Source: Microbacterium maritypicum (GTDB lineage Bacteria; Actinomycetota; Actinomycetes; Actinomycetales; Microbacteriaceae). From it: a stretch of 64,000 bases of DNA. The stretch is from the NCBI RefSeq assembly GCF_041529975.1, contig NZ_CP168030.1, positions 62,001 through 126,000 of the forward strand, given 5' to 3'. The position numbers were made by a program, and so were the translations under genes. A model generated the notes under the pieces. The model was not told the origin of the DNA and ran no database searches. It saw only the letters and a list, made by a program, of their open reading frames with translations. This document shows positions 34,296-45,224 of this stretch, in pieces (position 1 is the first letter of the stretch; each line of letters opens with the position of its first letter).

Positions 34296-34681
34296 ACATC
34301 CTCGGTCTCGTGATCCCCGACCCCGTCATCGACGTGGCCGTGCTCGTGCTGATCCTGCTCGGGGCGCTGCTCTGCCTGTCGGCGGCGGTCGGGCTGCTGC
34401 GCTTCCGCGACGTGCCGTCCCGGCTGCACGCGGCGACCAAGCCGCAGGTGCTCGGGCTGCTGCTGATCTGCATCGCGATCGCCCTGTCGCAGCGGTCGGT
34501 CGGCGGCATCCTGCTGGGTTTCGTGCTCGTCGCGCCCGTCGTGCTCATGCAGTTCGCGACGGCGCCGCTGTCTGCGCACATGGTCGGGCGACAGGCCTAC
34601 CGTAACGGCACCATCGAACAGCGTGGCCTCGTCGTGGACGAGCTCGCCGAGTCGAAGCAGACCCCGCCCGCCGCCGGCTGA
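34292..34681 (+). CDS. mrpG: Na+/H+ antiporter subunit G
   Basis: A 129-residue subunit with three membrane helices. The pattern AAVGLLRFRDVPSRLHAATKPQ is the MrpG signature; residues 110-129 form a short polar tail. It is last in the operon. The complex exchanges Na+ (or Li+, K+) for protons and supports pH and salt tolerance. Confidence 0.95.
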   Translation: MNILGLVIPDPVIDVAVLVLILLGALLCLSAAVGLLRFRDVPSRLHAATKPQVLGLLLICIAIALSQRSVGGILLGFVLVAPVVLMQFATAPLSAHMVGRQAYRNGTIEQRGLVVDELAESKQTPPAAG

Positions 34682-34750
34682 GCTACCCGCCGGGGTGTGC
34701 TCTGTCGGCTGAGCTCGTCCGGCTGACCGCGCTGCCGCCGTGAACGGTCG

Positions 34751-34836
34751 GTGCACAACTCCTCAAGAATCCGCGCGACTCTGCCACCGAAGCGGATTAT
34801 CCCGGCGTGAAGCCAGATTTCTGAGGAGTTGCGCAC
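34751..34836. repeat. Left hairpin repeat flanking the DUF559 gene
   Basis: GTGCACAACTCCTCA (34751-34765) and TGAGGAGTTGCGCAC (34822-34836) are reverse complements at 14 of 15 positions. Inside, AATCCGC (34768-34774) pairs with GCGGATT (34792-34798). The outer sequence CACAACTCCTCAAGAA recurs inverted at 35890-35905, on the other side of the gene. Confidence 0.8.
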
Positions 34837-34954
34837 ACCGCATGGCTGCCAACGGGGTCGACACTGCTCCTACCCAAGGCGAGATTCGGGACGAACCTTC
34901 CCTTTCGTGAGCCTCGCCCCTCAGCTGTCCTCTCCAGGACCCAGACTCGCTCGA

Positions 34955-35830
34955 ATGAGGCCATGGACCATAAACGAACGCGCAGCCGCGCTGTACAGCA
35001 GCATCGTTCTCGACCGAGCGGAACTCCTCGCCCGACGAATGACCGGACGAGCAATCACGCGAGCCATCGACTCCGGCCAGCTCCGACGGCTGCGCCGCGA
35101 CCGTTACGCAATCGAACCCGTCGATCCTGATATCGCGGAAGCGGTCCGCATCGGCGGGCGCCTGTCGTGCATCTCGCTTCTGAGCCAGATCGGTGTATTC
35201 GTGCATGTCGTCGACGCACTGCATGTGCACGTCGTTCCAGGGTCGTCGCGAATTCGTCCTCCTCGATCGAGGCGAACCATCCTGCACTGGCAGTCGTGGT
35301 CGGGGCAACCGAGCCCTCTCCATGTCGCTCCCCTCGCGGACGCCGTCGCGCAGGCCATCCGGTGCCAGGCTCCGCGGGCATCTGTCGCCACCGTCGACAG
35401 CGTGCTGCACCACGGATTGATGACTCGGGAGGAAGTGATCCTCATGTTCTCTCAACTGCCTGTCCGGTTCCGTCCGTTGCTCGCGCTGATCGATGCCTCG
35501 GCGGGGTCGGGGCCCGAGACTTTCATGAGGCTCATTCTGCGAGCGCTCGGGGTCGCGTTTGAGACCCAGGTGCTGATCGAGGGTGTCGGCCGGGTCGACT
35601 TCCTGGTCGAGGGGTGGCTCATCATCGAGTGCGACAGCAAGGAGTTCCACGAGGGTTGGGCCAAACAGGTCGATGATCGGCGGCGGGATATGGCAGCTGC
35701 GATGCAGGGGTATGTGACGATCCGGCCCCTTGCGGTCGACATTCTGCGGAACGATCCGACCGTCCGACAGGCAGTCGCCGAGGTCATCCGGGTAATGGGA
35801 CCGCGCTTTCGGCCCACGACTCGTTCATGA
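34955..35830 (+). CDS. DUF559-type endonuclease-like protein with N-terminal wHTH
   Basis: A 291-residue protein. Residues 1-70 look like the AbiEi_4/transcription-regulator winged helix found in type IV antitoxins (ARRMTGRAITRAIDSGQLRRL). Residues about 180-291 resemble DUF559, a Vsr-like PD-(D/E)XK nuclease fold: Asp215 (GRVDFLVEG), Glu225, Asp227 and Lys229 (IIECDSKEFH). These families are widespread singletons in actinobacteria without a settled role. The stop codon abuts the right hairpin repeat. Local GC is lower than in the flanking genes. Whether the nuclease is active is unknown. Confidence 0.7.
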   Translation: MRPWTINERAAALYSSIVLDRAELLARRMTGRAITRAIDSGQLRRLRRDRYAIEPVDPDIAEAVRIGGRLSCISLLSQIGVFVHVVDALHVHVVPGSSRIRPPRSRRTILHWQSWSGQPSPLHVAPLADAVAQAIRCQAPRASVATVDSVLHHGLMTREEVILMFSQLPVRFRPLLALIDASAGSGPETFMRLILRALGVAFETQVLIEGVGRVDFLVEGWLIIECDSKEFHEGWAKQVDDRRRDMAAAMQGYVTIRPLAVDILRNDPTVRQAVAEVIRVMGPRFRPTTRS

Positions 35831-35905
35831 CTCCTCAAGGATTGGCTGTAAGGGAGCCCAGATGCCGGCGAAAGCGAGGTCGGTGCGCTTTCTTGAGGAG
35901 TTGTG
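35830..35905. repeat. Right hairpin repeat flanking the DUF559 gene
   Basis: ACTCCTCAAG (35830-35839) and CTTGAGGAGT (35892-35901) form a perfect 10-bp stem. TTCTTGAGGAGTTGTG (35890-35905) is the exact reverse complement of 34754-34769, giving 16-bp terminal inverted repeats 1,152 bp apart. Confidence 0.8.
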
Positions 35906-35945
35906 AACACCGGTCGCGACGAACCCCCGCGAGACCGACCGGCCG

Positions 35946-36707
35946 TCAGAGGCGGGCGGCGAACTCGTGGATCAGGCGGGCAGCGGGCTCGGAGTCGCTG
36001 ATGAGTGTGCCGTGTCCGTGGTCGGGGATGACCTCGAGCGCGGCACCGGGGATCGCGTCGAGGATCTCGCGGCACCAGCTCATCGGCGCGAGCGGGTCGT
36101 CCTCACCGCGCAGCACCAGCACCGGGCACTCGATGCGCACGAAGGCGTCCTCGGGCTCGTGCACGACGGTGGCACGGATCTTGCGGATCAGGTGCGGGCC
36201 GCCCCGGAGGTACTCCCGCGCGCCGCGCCAGATCACCAACGGCCGCTCGCCGACGAGATCGGTCAGGAGGTAGCGGGCCTGTGCCGCGATGTTGCGCGCC
36301 GCCTTGTTCACCGTGGGGCCCGCCAGCACCACGCCTTCCACCAGCGACGGATGCCGCGCGGCGAGCTCTGCGGCGATCTGGCTGCCCATCGAGTGGCCGA
36401 TCACGACGACGGGGCCCGAATCCACCTGCTGCAGGTAGGCGGCGACCAGGTCGGCGTGGCGTTCCATGGTGAGGGTGCGCGTCGGCTCCGGAGCCTCGCC
36501 GAATCCCGGCAGGTCCAGGGCGATCACCCGACCCTCGAGCCGCTGCACGACGTCGAGGTAGACGCTCCGACCCATCCCGATGCCGTGCAGCAGGAGATAC
36601 GTGTGCGGGCCTTCGCCGAACGTCTCGGCGATGAGCGTGGCGCCGCCGTGCTCGAACTCGAGGAGCGTGACGGTCGTGCCCTTCGGGGCGAGGTAACTGG
36701 ATGGCAC
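35946..36707 (-). CDS. Alpha/beta hydrolase
   Basis: A hydrolase of about 253 residues with the alpha/beta fold. The oxyanion segment LLLHGIGMGRS, the nucleophile elbow GHSMGS (Ser), the Asp after the sixth strand (LRGEDDPLAP) and the His (DHGHG) are in order. It may be an esterase or a meta-cleavage-type hydrolase; the substrate is unknown. A GTG at 36707 is taken as the start, but one at 36761, three bases after the upstream stop, is possible; neither has a good ribosome-binding site. It follows the penicillin-acylase-type gene on the same strand. Confidence 0.82.
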   Translation of the reverse strand: MPSSYLAPKGTTVTLLEFEHGGATLIAETFGEGPHTYLLLHGIGMGRSVYLDVVQRLEGRVIALDLPGFGEAPEPTRTLTMERHADLVAAYLQQVDSGPVVVIGHSMGSQIAAELAARHPSLVEGVVLAGPTVNKAARNIAAQARYLLTDLVGERPLVIWRGAREYLRGGPHLIRKIRATVVHEPEDAFVRIECPVLVLRGEDDPLAPMSWCREILDAIPGAALEVIPDHGHGTLISDSEPAARLIHEFAARL

Positions 36708-36764
36708 CTCCCCACGGTAGCGGAGCAACCTGCACCGTCCCTTCAGGTCGGCGCAGCCCACGGA

Positions 36765-39428
36765 TCAGCCGGTCGGCGACAGGATCAGCGTGTCCACCTC
36801 CGACGCATCCACCGCCTTCGCGGAGTACGCCCACGGCTTCTGCAGCCCGACCGTCCAATCGGCGGTCTGGTCGGTGTAGTGCTCGTGGAAGGCATGACCC
36901 GACGCGCCGGTGAGGTGGTTCCAGGTCGAGGCATCGAAGTCGGAGAGATCGATCACCATGCGCATCGACGGCACCGTCGTGGTGGCGTACGAGACGCCGA
37001 GCTCCCACCCGGTCGCGTTGACCACCGATGCGCCGCCGCCCACCGGGTACGGCCCGCGGTTGAAAAGGGCCTCGACGGGCGCGATCCCCGAGGTGCCGAG
37101 GGTGTCGCTGGTGAGGGTGATCGCGTGCAGGTCGCCCCAGTTCCAGCGCGTGGGAACGTCTCCCTGCAGGGTGACGAGCTCGTCATAGGCCTCTTCGGCG
37201 GACAACGCCAGCATTGCCTCCATCCCGTCGACGTCGATCTGCGGGTTGCTCCAGAGCGGATCGGTCGGGTCGTCGAGCATGTCGGCGACGACCGTGAACA
37301 GGCGCCCCTGTCCGTCGATCGGCAGGGGCTGCTCGCGCTCGCCGAAGATGTTCTGCACGAGGTTCGACCAGAGCACGTTCGCGTAGGCGGCGGCGGGGGA
37401 GGAGACCGTGTTCTGGCCGTCCCACGGGAGCAGGAGGTCCACGGCCGACTGGACGTCCGCGCGGCTCACGTCGACGTCGGCCATGGCGGTCGCCAGCTGC
37501 GTGCCGATCCACATCTCGTCGTCCATCTGGATGTCACGCATGTCCTGTGCGGTCAGCGGAGCGGCGGCCGCGCGTCGTTCGATCAGGTGGGCGATGCGCG
37601 CCGCGCGATACCCGTAGTCCCAGTCGCGGGACAGGAAGAAGGCGTAGTCGTCGGTCACGATCGCGTTGTTCGCGGTGACGATGTACCCCGAGGTCGGGTT
37701 GTACGAGACGGGCAGCTCGTCGAACGGGATGTAGCCCGTCCAGTCGTAGCTGCTGTCCCAACCCGGCTGCGGCATCCATCCGTCGCCGGCACCGCGGATC
37801 GGGAGGCGCCCCGGTGTCTGGTAGCCGATGTTGCCCTCGGTGTCGGCGTAGATGAGGTTCTGTGCCGGCACGTCGAAGAGGGAGGCGGCGTAGCGGAAGT
37901 CGTCGAAGTCCTGCGCGGTGGAGAGGGCGAAGATCGCGGTCGCGGTCGTGCCGGGGTCGAGCGCCGTCCAGCGCAGGCTGACGGCGTACTCGGCGTCGTC
38001 CTGACCGACGGGCGGAGCGGCGGGCGCCTCGGTTCCTTCCGCGAGCGCCGGCTCCGGGTCATCGGCGATCGCGGTGAAGTCGTCCGTGAGTCCCGAGATG
38101 ATGGGCCCGTGCACGGTCGAGCGGATCGTCAGTTCGATATCCTCGCCGCCGGCGACCTTGATGGTCTCGGTGCTCTGCTCGAGCGGGACCAGCGCGCCAT
38201 CGCGCCAGTACTCGTCGCCGACCACCCGCTCCACGTAGAGGTCGGTGACGTCGGTGGTGAGGTTCGTGAACCCCCAGGCGACGTGCTGGTTGTGGCCGAT
38301 CACGATGCCGGGAAGCCCGGAGAACGAGAAGCCGCCGACGTCGAACGGGCACGCGTCGTTCACGGTCGAGCACTTCAGCTGCACCTGGTACCAGACCGAT
38401 GGCAGCGACGCGCCGAGGTGCGGGTCGTTCGCGAGCAGCGGCATCCCGGTCTCGGTGAGATCCCCCGAGACGACCCAGGAGTTCGATCCGATGCCCTCGC
38501 CGACATCGCCGACGAGCTCGCTCGCGGCCTCGATCACACTCGAGGTCTCCTGCCACTCGATCGTGGTGGTCGCCTGCTGGATCTCGCCGTCGGATTCGGA
38601 GGGCGTGTACGCGGCGGGTTCCGCACCGGTGTCGAGTGCGGGCACCGTCGAGATCTTCGGGACGATCACCGGATTCTCGTCGAACGGGTAGTCGGGGTAG
38701 AGCTTCGCGAGTACTTCCCCGGTGTCGACCGCCTCGCCCGCCTCGTCCGCACCGGCCTTCAGCTCGGCGGCCAGGAGCGAGCGCTCGGTCTCATCCTCGA
38801 TGTTGCCGCGCAGATCCCAGGCCATCGCCTTGAGCCAGGCGACCGAATCCGCGGGCTCCCACGGCTCGGGAGCGTAGTCCGGGTTCTGGATGCCGAGAAC
38901 GGCATACTCGAGCGAGAGCTCGGCGCCGGACCGTGTCGCGAGGTAGGCGTTGACCCCGTCGGCATAGGCCTCGTAGTAGCCGCGCGTGGTGTCATCCATC
39001 GCCTCGACCTCGGCTTCGGCGACGGTTCGCCAGCCGAGTGTGCGCAGAAAGGCGTCGGTCGCCGCCTGGGACTCTCCGAACATCTCGGCGACGCGCCCTG
39101 CGGTGACGTGGCGGCGGAAGTCCATCTCGAAGAAACGGTCCTGCGCGTGCACGAACCCTTCGGCATAGAACAGATCGTCGGTCGAGTCGGCCGTGATCGT
39201 CGGGATGCCGCGGTCATCGCGCTGCACGGTGACCTCGGCCTTCAGACCGTCGAGCTCGACCGTTCCCGAGGTCTGCGGGAAGGAGCGCTGGATCGTCCAG
39301 GTCACGAAGAAGGCGGCGGCAACGGCGATCACGACGATCCCGGCCACAACGAGGAAGGAGATCCGTCCGATCCGGGCGCCCAGTGAAGGGCGCGCGGATA
39401 CGGCGGACTCCTGCGAATCGGTCATCAT
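36765..39428 (-). CDS. Penicillin acylase-family Ntn hydrolase
   Basis: An 887-residue amidase precursor. Residues 22-45 are a membrane anchor/signal segment; the mature enzyme should be outside the membrane. The alpha-chain start DRGIPTI and FYAEGFVHAQDRFFEMDFRR are typical. The autoprocessing site is GIG-SNSW: Ser315 would become the N-terminal nucleophile of the beta chain; DPHLGASLPSVWY follows as expected. Substrates in the family are beta-lactams, N-acyl homoserine lactones and cyclic lipopeptides; which applies is unknown. ATG at 39428 or 39425. Confidence 0.93.
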   Translation of the reverse strand: MMTDSQESAVSARPSLGARIGRISFLVVAGIVVIAVAAAFFVTWTIQRSFPQTSGTVELDGLKAEVTVQRDDRGIPTITADSTDDLFYAEGFVHAQDRFFEMDFRRHVTAGRVAEMFGESQAATDAFLRTLGWRTVAEAEVEAMDDTTRGYYEAYADGVNAYLATRSGAELSLEYAVLGIQNPDYAPEPWEPADSVAWLKAMAWDLRGNIEDETERSLLAAELKAGADEAGEAVDTGEVLAKLYPDYPFDENPVIVPKISTVPALDTGAEPAAYTPSESDGEIQQATTTIEWQETSSVIEAASELVGDVGEGIGSNSWVVSGDLTETGMPLLANDPHLGASLPSVWYQVQLKCSTVNDACPFDVGGFSFSGLPGIVIGHNQHVAWGFTNLTTDVTDLYVERVVGDEYWRDGALVPLEQSTETIKVAGGEDIELTIRSTVHGPIISGLTDDFTAIADDPEPALAEGTEAPAAPPVGQDDAEYAVSLRWTALDPGTTATAIFALSTAQDFDDFRYAASLFDVPAQNLIYADTEGNIGYQTPGRLPIRGAGDGWMPQPGWDSSYDWTGYIPFDELPVSYNPTSGYIVTANNAIVTDDYAFFLSRDWDYGYRAARIAHLIERRAAAAPLTAQDMRDIQMDDEMWIGTQLATAMADVDVSRADVQSAVDLLLPWDGQNTVSSPAAAYANVLWSNLVQNIFGEREQPLPIDGQGRLFTVVADMLDDPTDPLWSNPQIDVDGMEAMLALSAEEAYDELVTLQGDVPTRWNWGDLHAITLTSDTLGTSGIAPVEALFNRGPYPVGGGASVVNATGWELGVSYATTTVPSMRMVIDLSDFDASTWNHLTGASGHAFHEHYTDQTADWTVGLQKPWAYSAKAVDASEVDTLILSPTG

Positions 39429-39683
39429 CGTCGAGAACTCTTTCGGGTAGACAGGTGGAACTCAGTCCCACCGAGCCCCAGTGCGCGTTTCAGGGTCGCG
39501 CCTTCGCATCATATCCGCCCTAGCGCTCGTGGATCATCCATTCAGACGAATGTGTTATGTTACCCGTTGCGCTCTGCGCAGAGCGGGGACGATGCGGAGG
39601 CTCGGCGCGATTGCGTCCGGGCCGCCATGTCGGCCGCAACGAGTGGTGGGGGAACCACTGTGGTCGAAGGAGGGTGTGATTTG

Positions 39684-40385
39684 GTGGGCATGGATGGTGC
39701 GCTGGAACGGCGTTCGGTGAGTGACGACGTCTATCACCGGCTGCGGGACGCGATCGTCGACGGTGAGCTTCGGCCGGGCGAGCGGATCCGCGACTACGAG
39801 CTGGCGGCGGATCTCGGGACGTCGAAGACGCCGGTGCGGCACGCGCTGGCGCGACTTGCCGAGGGGGGACTCGTCGAGATGCAGCGTAACCGCTACACGC
39901 GTGTGGCACCCCTCGATCTGGACCGCATCCGAGACGCGATCGCGCTCTTCGGTGACATCTGGATCGGTTCGGTACGCCACGCGATGCCGCTGATCCAGGC
40001 CGACGACGTCGCCTATCTCGTCGATCTCACCGAGGACATGTCCGCTGCGGTCGTGGACCACGATGTCGTCGAGTTCGGTAAAGCGTTGCGCGCCATCGTG
40101 ACCGGGTTCGCGCGCATCGAGGGCAACACCACTCGGGTGACCGTCATCGAGTTCCTCGGCCCGCAGATCCGTCGCTTCACGCAGCACGCGCGCGGCGTGT
40201 TCGACTGGGTGGCGGTCGAGCGATCCACCGTCGCCATCCGTGAGGCCATCCGACAGCGCGACGCGGCCGAAACCCGTGCTGCCATCGTGACGCTCTTCGA
40301 CGAGGTGCTGCCGGGCATCATCGACCGCGCCGAGGAGCTCGACGCCGCTGACGAACGGCGCAGCGCCGGCGACTCACCCGCCTAG
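39684..40385 (+). CDS. GntR-family (FadR-like) regulator
   Basis: A regulator of about 233 residues: winged helix (VSDDVYHRLRDAIVDGELRPGE, LAADLGTSKTPVRHALARL) and a C-terminal FCD-type helical effector domain. AAGGAGGG at 39667-39674 favours the GTG at 39684 over the TTG at 39681 and the ATG at 39690. An inverted repeat CATTC-N4-GAATG lies upstream at 39539-39552. The target is unknown; it is isolated from catabolic genes except the acylase on the other side. Confidence 0.87.
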   Translation: MGMDGALERRSVSDDVYHRLRDAIVDGELRPGERIRDYELAADLGTSKTPVRHALARLAEGGLVEMQRNRYTRVAPLDLDRIRDAIALFGDIWIGSVRHAMPLIQADDVAYLVDLTEDMSAAVVDHDVVEFGKALRAIVTGFARIEGNTTRVTVIEFLGPQIRRFTQHARGVFDWVAVERSTVAIREAIRQRDAAETRAAIVTLFDEVLPGIIDRAEELDAADERRSAGDSPA

Positions 40386-40398
40386 CGGGTGCACCCGT

Positions 40399-40430
40399 CC
40401 GGCGCCGGCAGCCCGGGCTGCCAGCGCCGG
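40399..40430. terminator. Hairpin between convergent gntR-type and argG genes
   Basis: CCGGCGC (40399-40405) with GCGCCGG (40424-40430), continued inwards across one mismatch by GGCAGCC/GGCTGCC. No U-run; likely a bidirectional terminator. Confidence 0.6.
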
Positions 40431-40440
40431 CAGTACGACG

Positions 40441-42329
<1,889 letters not shown>

Positions 42330-42346
<17 letters not shown>

Positions 42347-42563
42347 GGCGCAACTCGCGGATGTCGTCGGGTGTGATCGCCATGCCGGACGACGCGATGA
42401 CGAGACGCCCGTCCTTCTCGATGAGGTTGTCCGGGGCATCGATCTCGATGCGGATGCCGTTGCCGTCGAGGATGAGATCGATAGGACCAGGGATCAATCC
42501 GACGCGCTCGCGGAGCGCAGCGGGGATGACGATTCGCCCTGCCTTGTCCATGGTTGCTTTCAT
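42330..42563 (-). CDS. AbrB/MazE-type antitoxin
   Basis: A 77-residue protein. The swapped-hairpin AbrB fold is seen at residues 1-45 (MKATMDKAGRIVIPAALRE). The C-terminal third probably wraps the PIN toxin. On the minus strand a -10 box (TATTCT) is placed so that transcription would begin on the ATG itself, and a perfect palindrome CCATTCGAATGG lies directly upstream; together they fit autorepression by a leaderless toxin-antitoxin operon. Confidence 0.88.
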
Positions 42564-42569
42564 GCCATG

Positions 42570-42587
42570 AGAATACCATTCGAATGG
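42570..42587 (-). promoter_or_regulatory. Toxin-antitoxin promoter and palindrome
   Basis: CCATTCGAATGG (42576-42587) is a perfect palindrome adjoining the minus-strand -10 box TATTCT (42575-42570), which predicts a start at 42563. A -35 box is not obvious. Confidence 0.6.
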
Positions 42588-42835
42588 CGCGTCGCGAGGT
42601 GATGCGGGTGCTTCATATCGGTTACGGCGACGTTCGTCACCCCGAACGCCGACTACTCCGACTGAACGGCATCTTCATGGCGTAGTCGAGTGTGAGCTAG
42701 CGGTGAAACGAGGCGCGCGTGCGGGGGAGCCGATGCGCGACGTGCCGATGGACGAGCGACACGTCTCCGCTTTCGCCGATGTCGCGCAGGCAGAGTGCCG
42801 CAGTGGTGGGAGAGTAGGCCCCACGGAGGTGCGGC

Positions 42836-43540
42836 ATGGGCGAAGCAGTCCTGTGGGGAGTGATCGCGGCGGCGCCGCTGTTCATCGGCGCGGTGCTCGC
42901 TCTGCTCCGGAAGTGGCCGCCGCGGTGGCTCGGCATCGTCCTCGGGTTCGGCGCCGGCGCCCTCATGGCCTCGATCGCCTTCGAGCTCTGGGAAGAGGGG
43001 CTCGACCTCGCCGGTCCGGTCCCGCTGGTGGTCGGCGTCGCGGCCGGTGCCATCAGCTATTACATCGCCGACCGCATCCTCGATGCCCGTGCCGCGAAGA
43101 GCAAGTCGCAGGCGGGCGGTGGCCGGCTCGCCGTGGGCGCGCTGCTCGACGGCATCCCCGAGCAGCTCGTGCTCGGCATCGGGCTGGCATCAGGGGAGCC
43201 GGTCAGCATCGCGCTCGTGGTGGCCATCCTCGTCTCGAACCTGCCCGAGTCGATCGGGTCCGCCGCCGACCTGCTCGAGGGGGGCATGGCGAAGTCGCGT
43301 GTGCTGCTGCTGTGGGCAGGGGTGGCCGTGATCTGTGCGGCGGCGACCGTCGCGGGCTTCGCGCTGGCGAGCGTGACGGGTGACGCCTTCCGTTCCGCGT
43401 CGAGTGGCTTCGCAGCCGGGGCGCTTCTGGTGATGCTCGTCGACTCGATGGTCCCTGAGGCGCAGTCCAAGGCCAAGGAGTCGACGGGTCTCGCGACCGT
43501 CCTGGGCTTCGCGCTCGCCGCGGGGCTCGCGTTGGCGTGA
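42836..43540 (+). CDS. ZIP-like metal transporter
   Basis: A 234-residue membrane protein with about seven segments. GALLDGIPEQLVLGIGLA and SNLPESIGSAADLL resemble the metal-binding transmembrane helices four and five of ZIP proteins, in which a His/Asp/Glu cluster binds zinc; here the pattern is DGIPEQ and NLPES, so histidines are missing and the cation specificity may differ. GGAGG precedes the ATG. No regulator is adjacent. Confidence 0.75.
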   Translation: MGEAVLWGVIAAAPLFIGAVLALLRKWPPRWLGIVLGFGAGALMASIAFELWEEGLDLAGPVPLVVGVAAGAISYYIADRILDARAAKSKSQAGGGRLAVGALLDGIPEQLVLGIGLASGEPVSIALVVAILVSNLPESIGSAADLLEGGMAKSRVLLLWAGVAVICAAATVAGFALASVTGDAFRSASSGFAAGALLVMLVDSMVPEAQSKAKESTGLATVLGFALAAGLALA

Positions 43541-43574
43541 GAGCGCGCGCGACGGCAGACCCCGCCGCCGTGTC

Positions 43575-43988
43575 TCAGATCTTCGGGTGTGCCGGCTCTC
43601 GGCGTACGTTGCGACCGGAGATGCTGTCGATGTGCAGGACCAGAGGGAGGCTCCGATCCTCACCCGCCCAGGGGTGCACACGAGCGGCGATGCCGGCGGC
43701 TTCTTCTTCCGACGCACGGGAGAGACTGCCGTGCAGCAGCACGTTCCACGCCGTGCTCCCGATCGGATCGTGGTAGTCCACCTCGAACGCGACGTCGACG
43801 GGCGCCTGCGTCAGATCGGCCAGGAGGCCATCGGGCGACGTCCTCAGAAGCAGCTCCTGCCCCGACACCGCGAAGTTCACCGGGTGGATCTGCACCCGCC
43901 CGTCATGGACGAAGCCGATGCGTCCTATCGTGGTGGTGCTCAACAGGTCGTAGGACTGCTGTTCATCGAGTTCTCGGATCATGCGCAT
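43575..43988 (-). CDS. Pyridoxamine 5'-phosphate oxidase-like FMN-binding protein
   Basis: A protein of about 137 residues with the split-barrel flavin fold. The start MIRELDEQQSYDLLSTTTIGRIGFV and the inner strands (HPVNFAVSGQELLLRTSPDG) match the pyridoxamine-oxidase-like group (deazaflavin or FMN dependent). Two ATG codons (43988, 43982) share the AAGGA upstream. The partner and substrate are not known. Confidence 0.82.
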   Translation of the reverse strand: MRMIRELDEQQSYDLLSTTTIGRIGFVHDGRVQIHPVNFAVSGQELLLRTSPDGLLADLTQAPVDVAFEVDYHDPIGSTAWNVLLHGSLSRASEEEAAGIAARVHPWAGEDRSLPLVLHIDSISGRNVRREPAHPKI

Positions 43989-44183
43989 TCCTTCCCTCTG
44001 GCGCCAGGCTATCCGGGGCGACACGCCCCTTCAAGGGAGTCCGCCACCGGCGGAACCGCGACCCCGCCACCCGGCGGACGGGAGGCGTCGGATCCGCCGT
44101 GGCTGGCGGGTTACCCTCGGATGCGGCGTGCACGAGGCTGGCGGGTAGCCGCCGCGATGGCGGCCGAGGACAAAGGAGTTCTG

Positions 44184-45155
44184 ATGACTGACACGACCCT
44201 GGCGCGCCCGCCCTTCGATCCCGAACTCGAAGCCGCTCTCGCCCTCGTGGGCGACCAACTGCCGTCCACGCTCACTCCGGAGATGATCCCGTTCCTGCGC
44301 CAGTCGCCGGTCGGCGGCGAGGAGGAGATCTTCGCTGCGCTCGCCGAGCGCGGGTTCACCTTTCGCGACGTGTCGATCCCCGGCCACGGGGGTGACGAGA
44401 TCGTGGTCTCCGTGATCGAGAAGGAAGGCCGCACCGGCACCGGTCCCGGCTTCTTCCACACCCATGGCGGCGGGATGATCATCGGCAACCGCTGGCTCGG
44501 TGTCGTCGGCTTCCTCGACTGGGCCGAGCGCTTCAACGGCGTGATCGTCACGGTCGAGTACCGGCTCGCCCCCGAGTTCCCCGATCCGTACCCGGTGGAG
44601 GACTGCTACGCCGCGCTGCTGTGGGCGGCCGAGAACGCGGGCGAGCTCGGCATCGACCTGTCGCGGCTGATGATCGGCGGCGGGAGCGCGGGCGGCGGTC
44701 TGGCTGCCGGCACCGCTCTGCTGGCCCGTGACCGGCGAGGCCCTGAGCTGATCGGGCAGCTGCTCATCTACCCGATGCTCGATGACCGCGACGAGTCGGT
44801 CTCGACCCGTCAGATCGACGGCATCGGCGTCTGGGACCGCGGATCGAACATCACTGGCTGGACGGCGCTCCTGGGCGACCGCAAGGGCACCGACGACGTC
44901 TCGATCTATGCCGCCCCGGCCAGGGCCACCGACCTGAGCGGACTGCCGCCCGCGTTCATCGACTGCGGCAGTGCCGAGGTGTTCCGCGACGAGGATGTCG
45001 CCTACGCCACGAAGCTCTGGGAGGCCGGAGTCCAGGCCGAGCTGCACGTGTGGGCCGGCGGCTTCCACGGCTTCGACATGTTCGCCCCGCACACCGCCGT
45101 CGCGCAGGCCATGCTCGCCGCTCGCGACAACTGGGTGAACCGCCTGCTCTCCTGA
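44184..45155 (+). CDS. Alpha/beta hydrolase, HSL-type esterase
   Basis: A 323-residue esterase/lipase of the hormone-sensitive-lipase family: oxyanion HGGG (FFHTHGGGMI), nucleophile GGGSAGG, catalytic Asp in CGSAEVFRDED and His in GGFHGFD. It cleaves short-chain esters in the cytoplasm. AAAGGAG precedes the ATG. Upstream 150 bp hold GC-rich repeats (TGGCGGGT twice). The natural substrate is unknown. Confidence 0.9.
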   Translation: MTDTTLARPPFDPELEAALALVGDQLPSTLTPEMIPFLRQSPVGGEEEIFAALAERGFTFRDVSIPGHGGDEIVVSVIEKEGRTGTGPGFFHTHGGGMIIGNRWLGVVGFLDWAERFNGVIVTVEYRLAPEFPDPYPVEDCYAALLWAAENAGELGIDLSRLMIGGGSAGGGLAAGTALLARDRRGPELIGQLLIYPMLDDRDESVSTRQIDGIGVWDRGSNITGWTALLGDRKGTDDVSIYAAPARATDLSGLPPAFIDCGSAEVFRDEDVAYATKLWEAGVQAELHVWAGGFHGFDMFAPHTAVAQAMLAARDNWVNRLLS

Positions 45156-45224
45156 GTCCGATCCCACCCTGCGGGGCCGAACCGACCCCGTAGGGTGGAA
45201 TCCCCGTGCGCGATGGAGCCCGAC

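Noticed and set aside
34754..35905. Repeat-flanked DUF559 unit considered as a classical insertion sequence
   Set aside because: The encoded protein has no DDE, HUH or serine-recombinase motif, and no clear target-site duplication was seen; it is kept as a repeat-bounded unit of unknown mobility.
35967..39386. A 1,139-codon open frame opposite the penicillin-acylase gene
   Set aside because: It is rich in Arg, His, Gly and Val without domains and mirrors the codon bias of the real minus-strand gene, whose Ntn-hydrolase motifs are clear.
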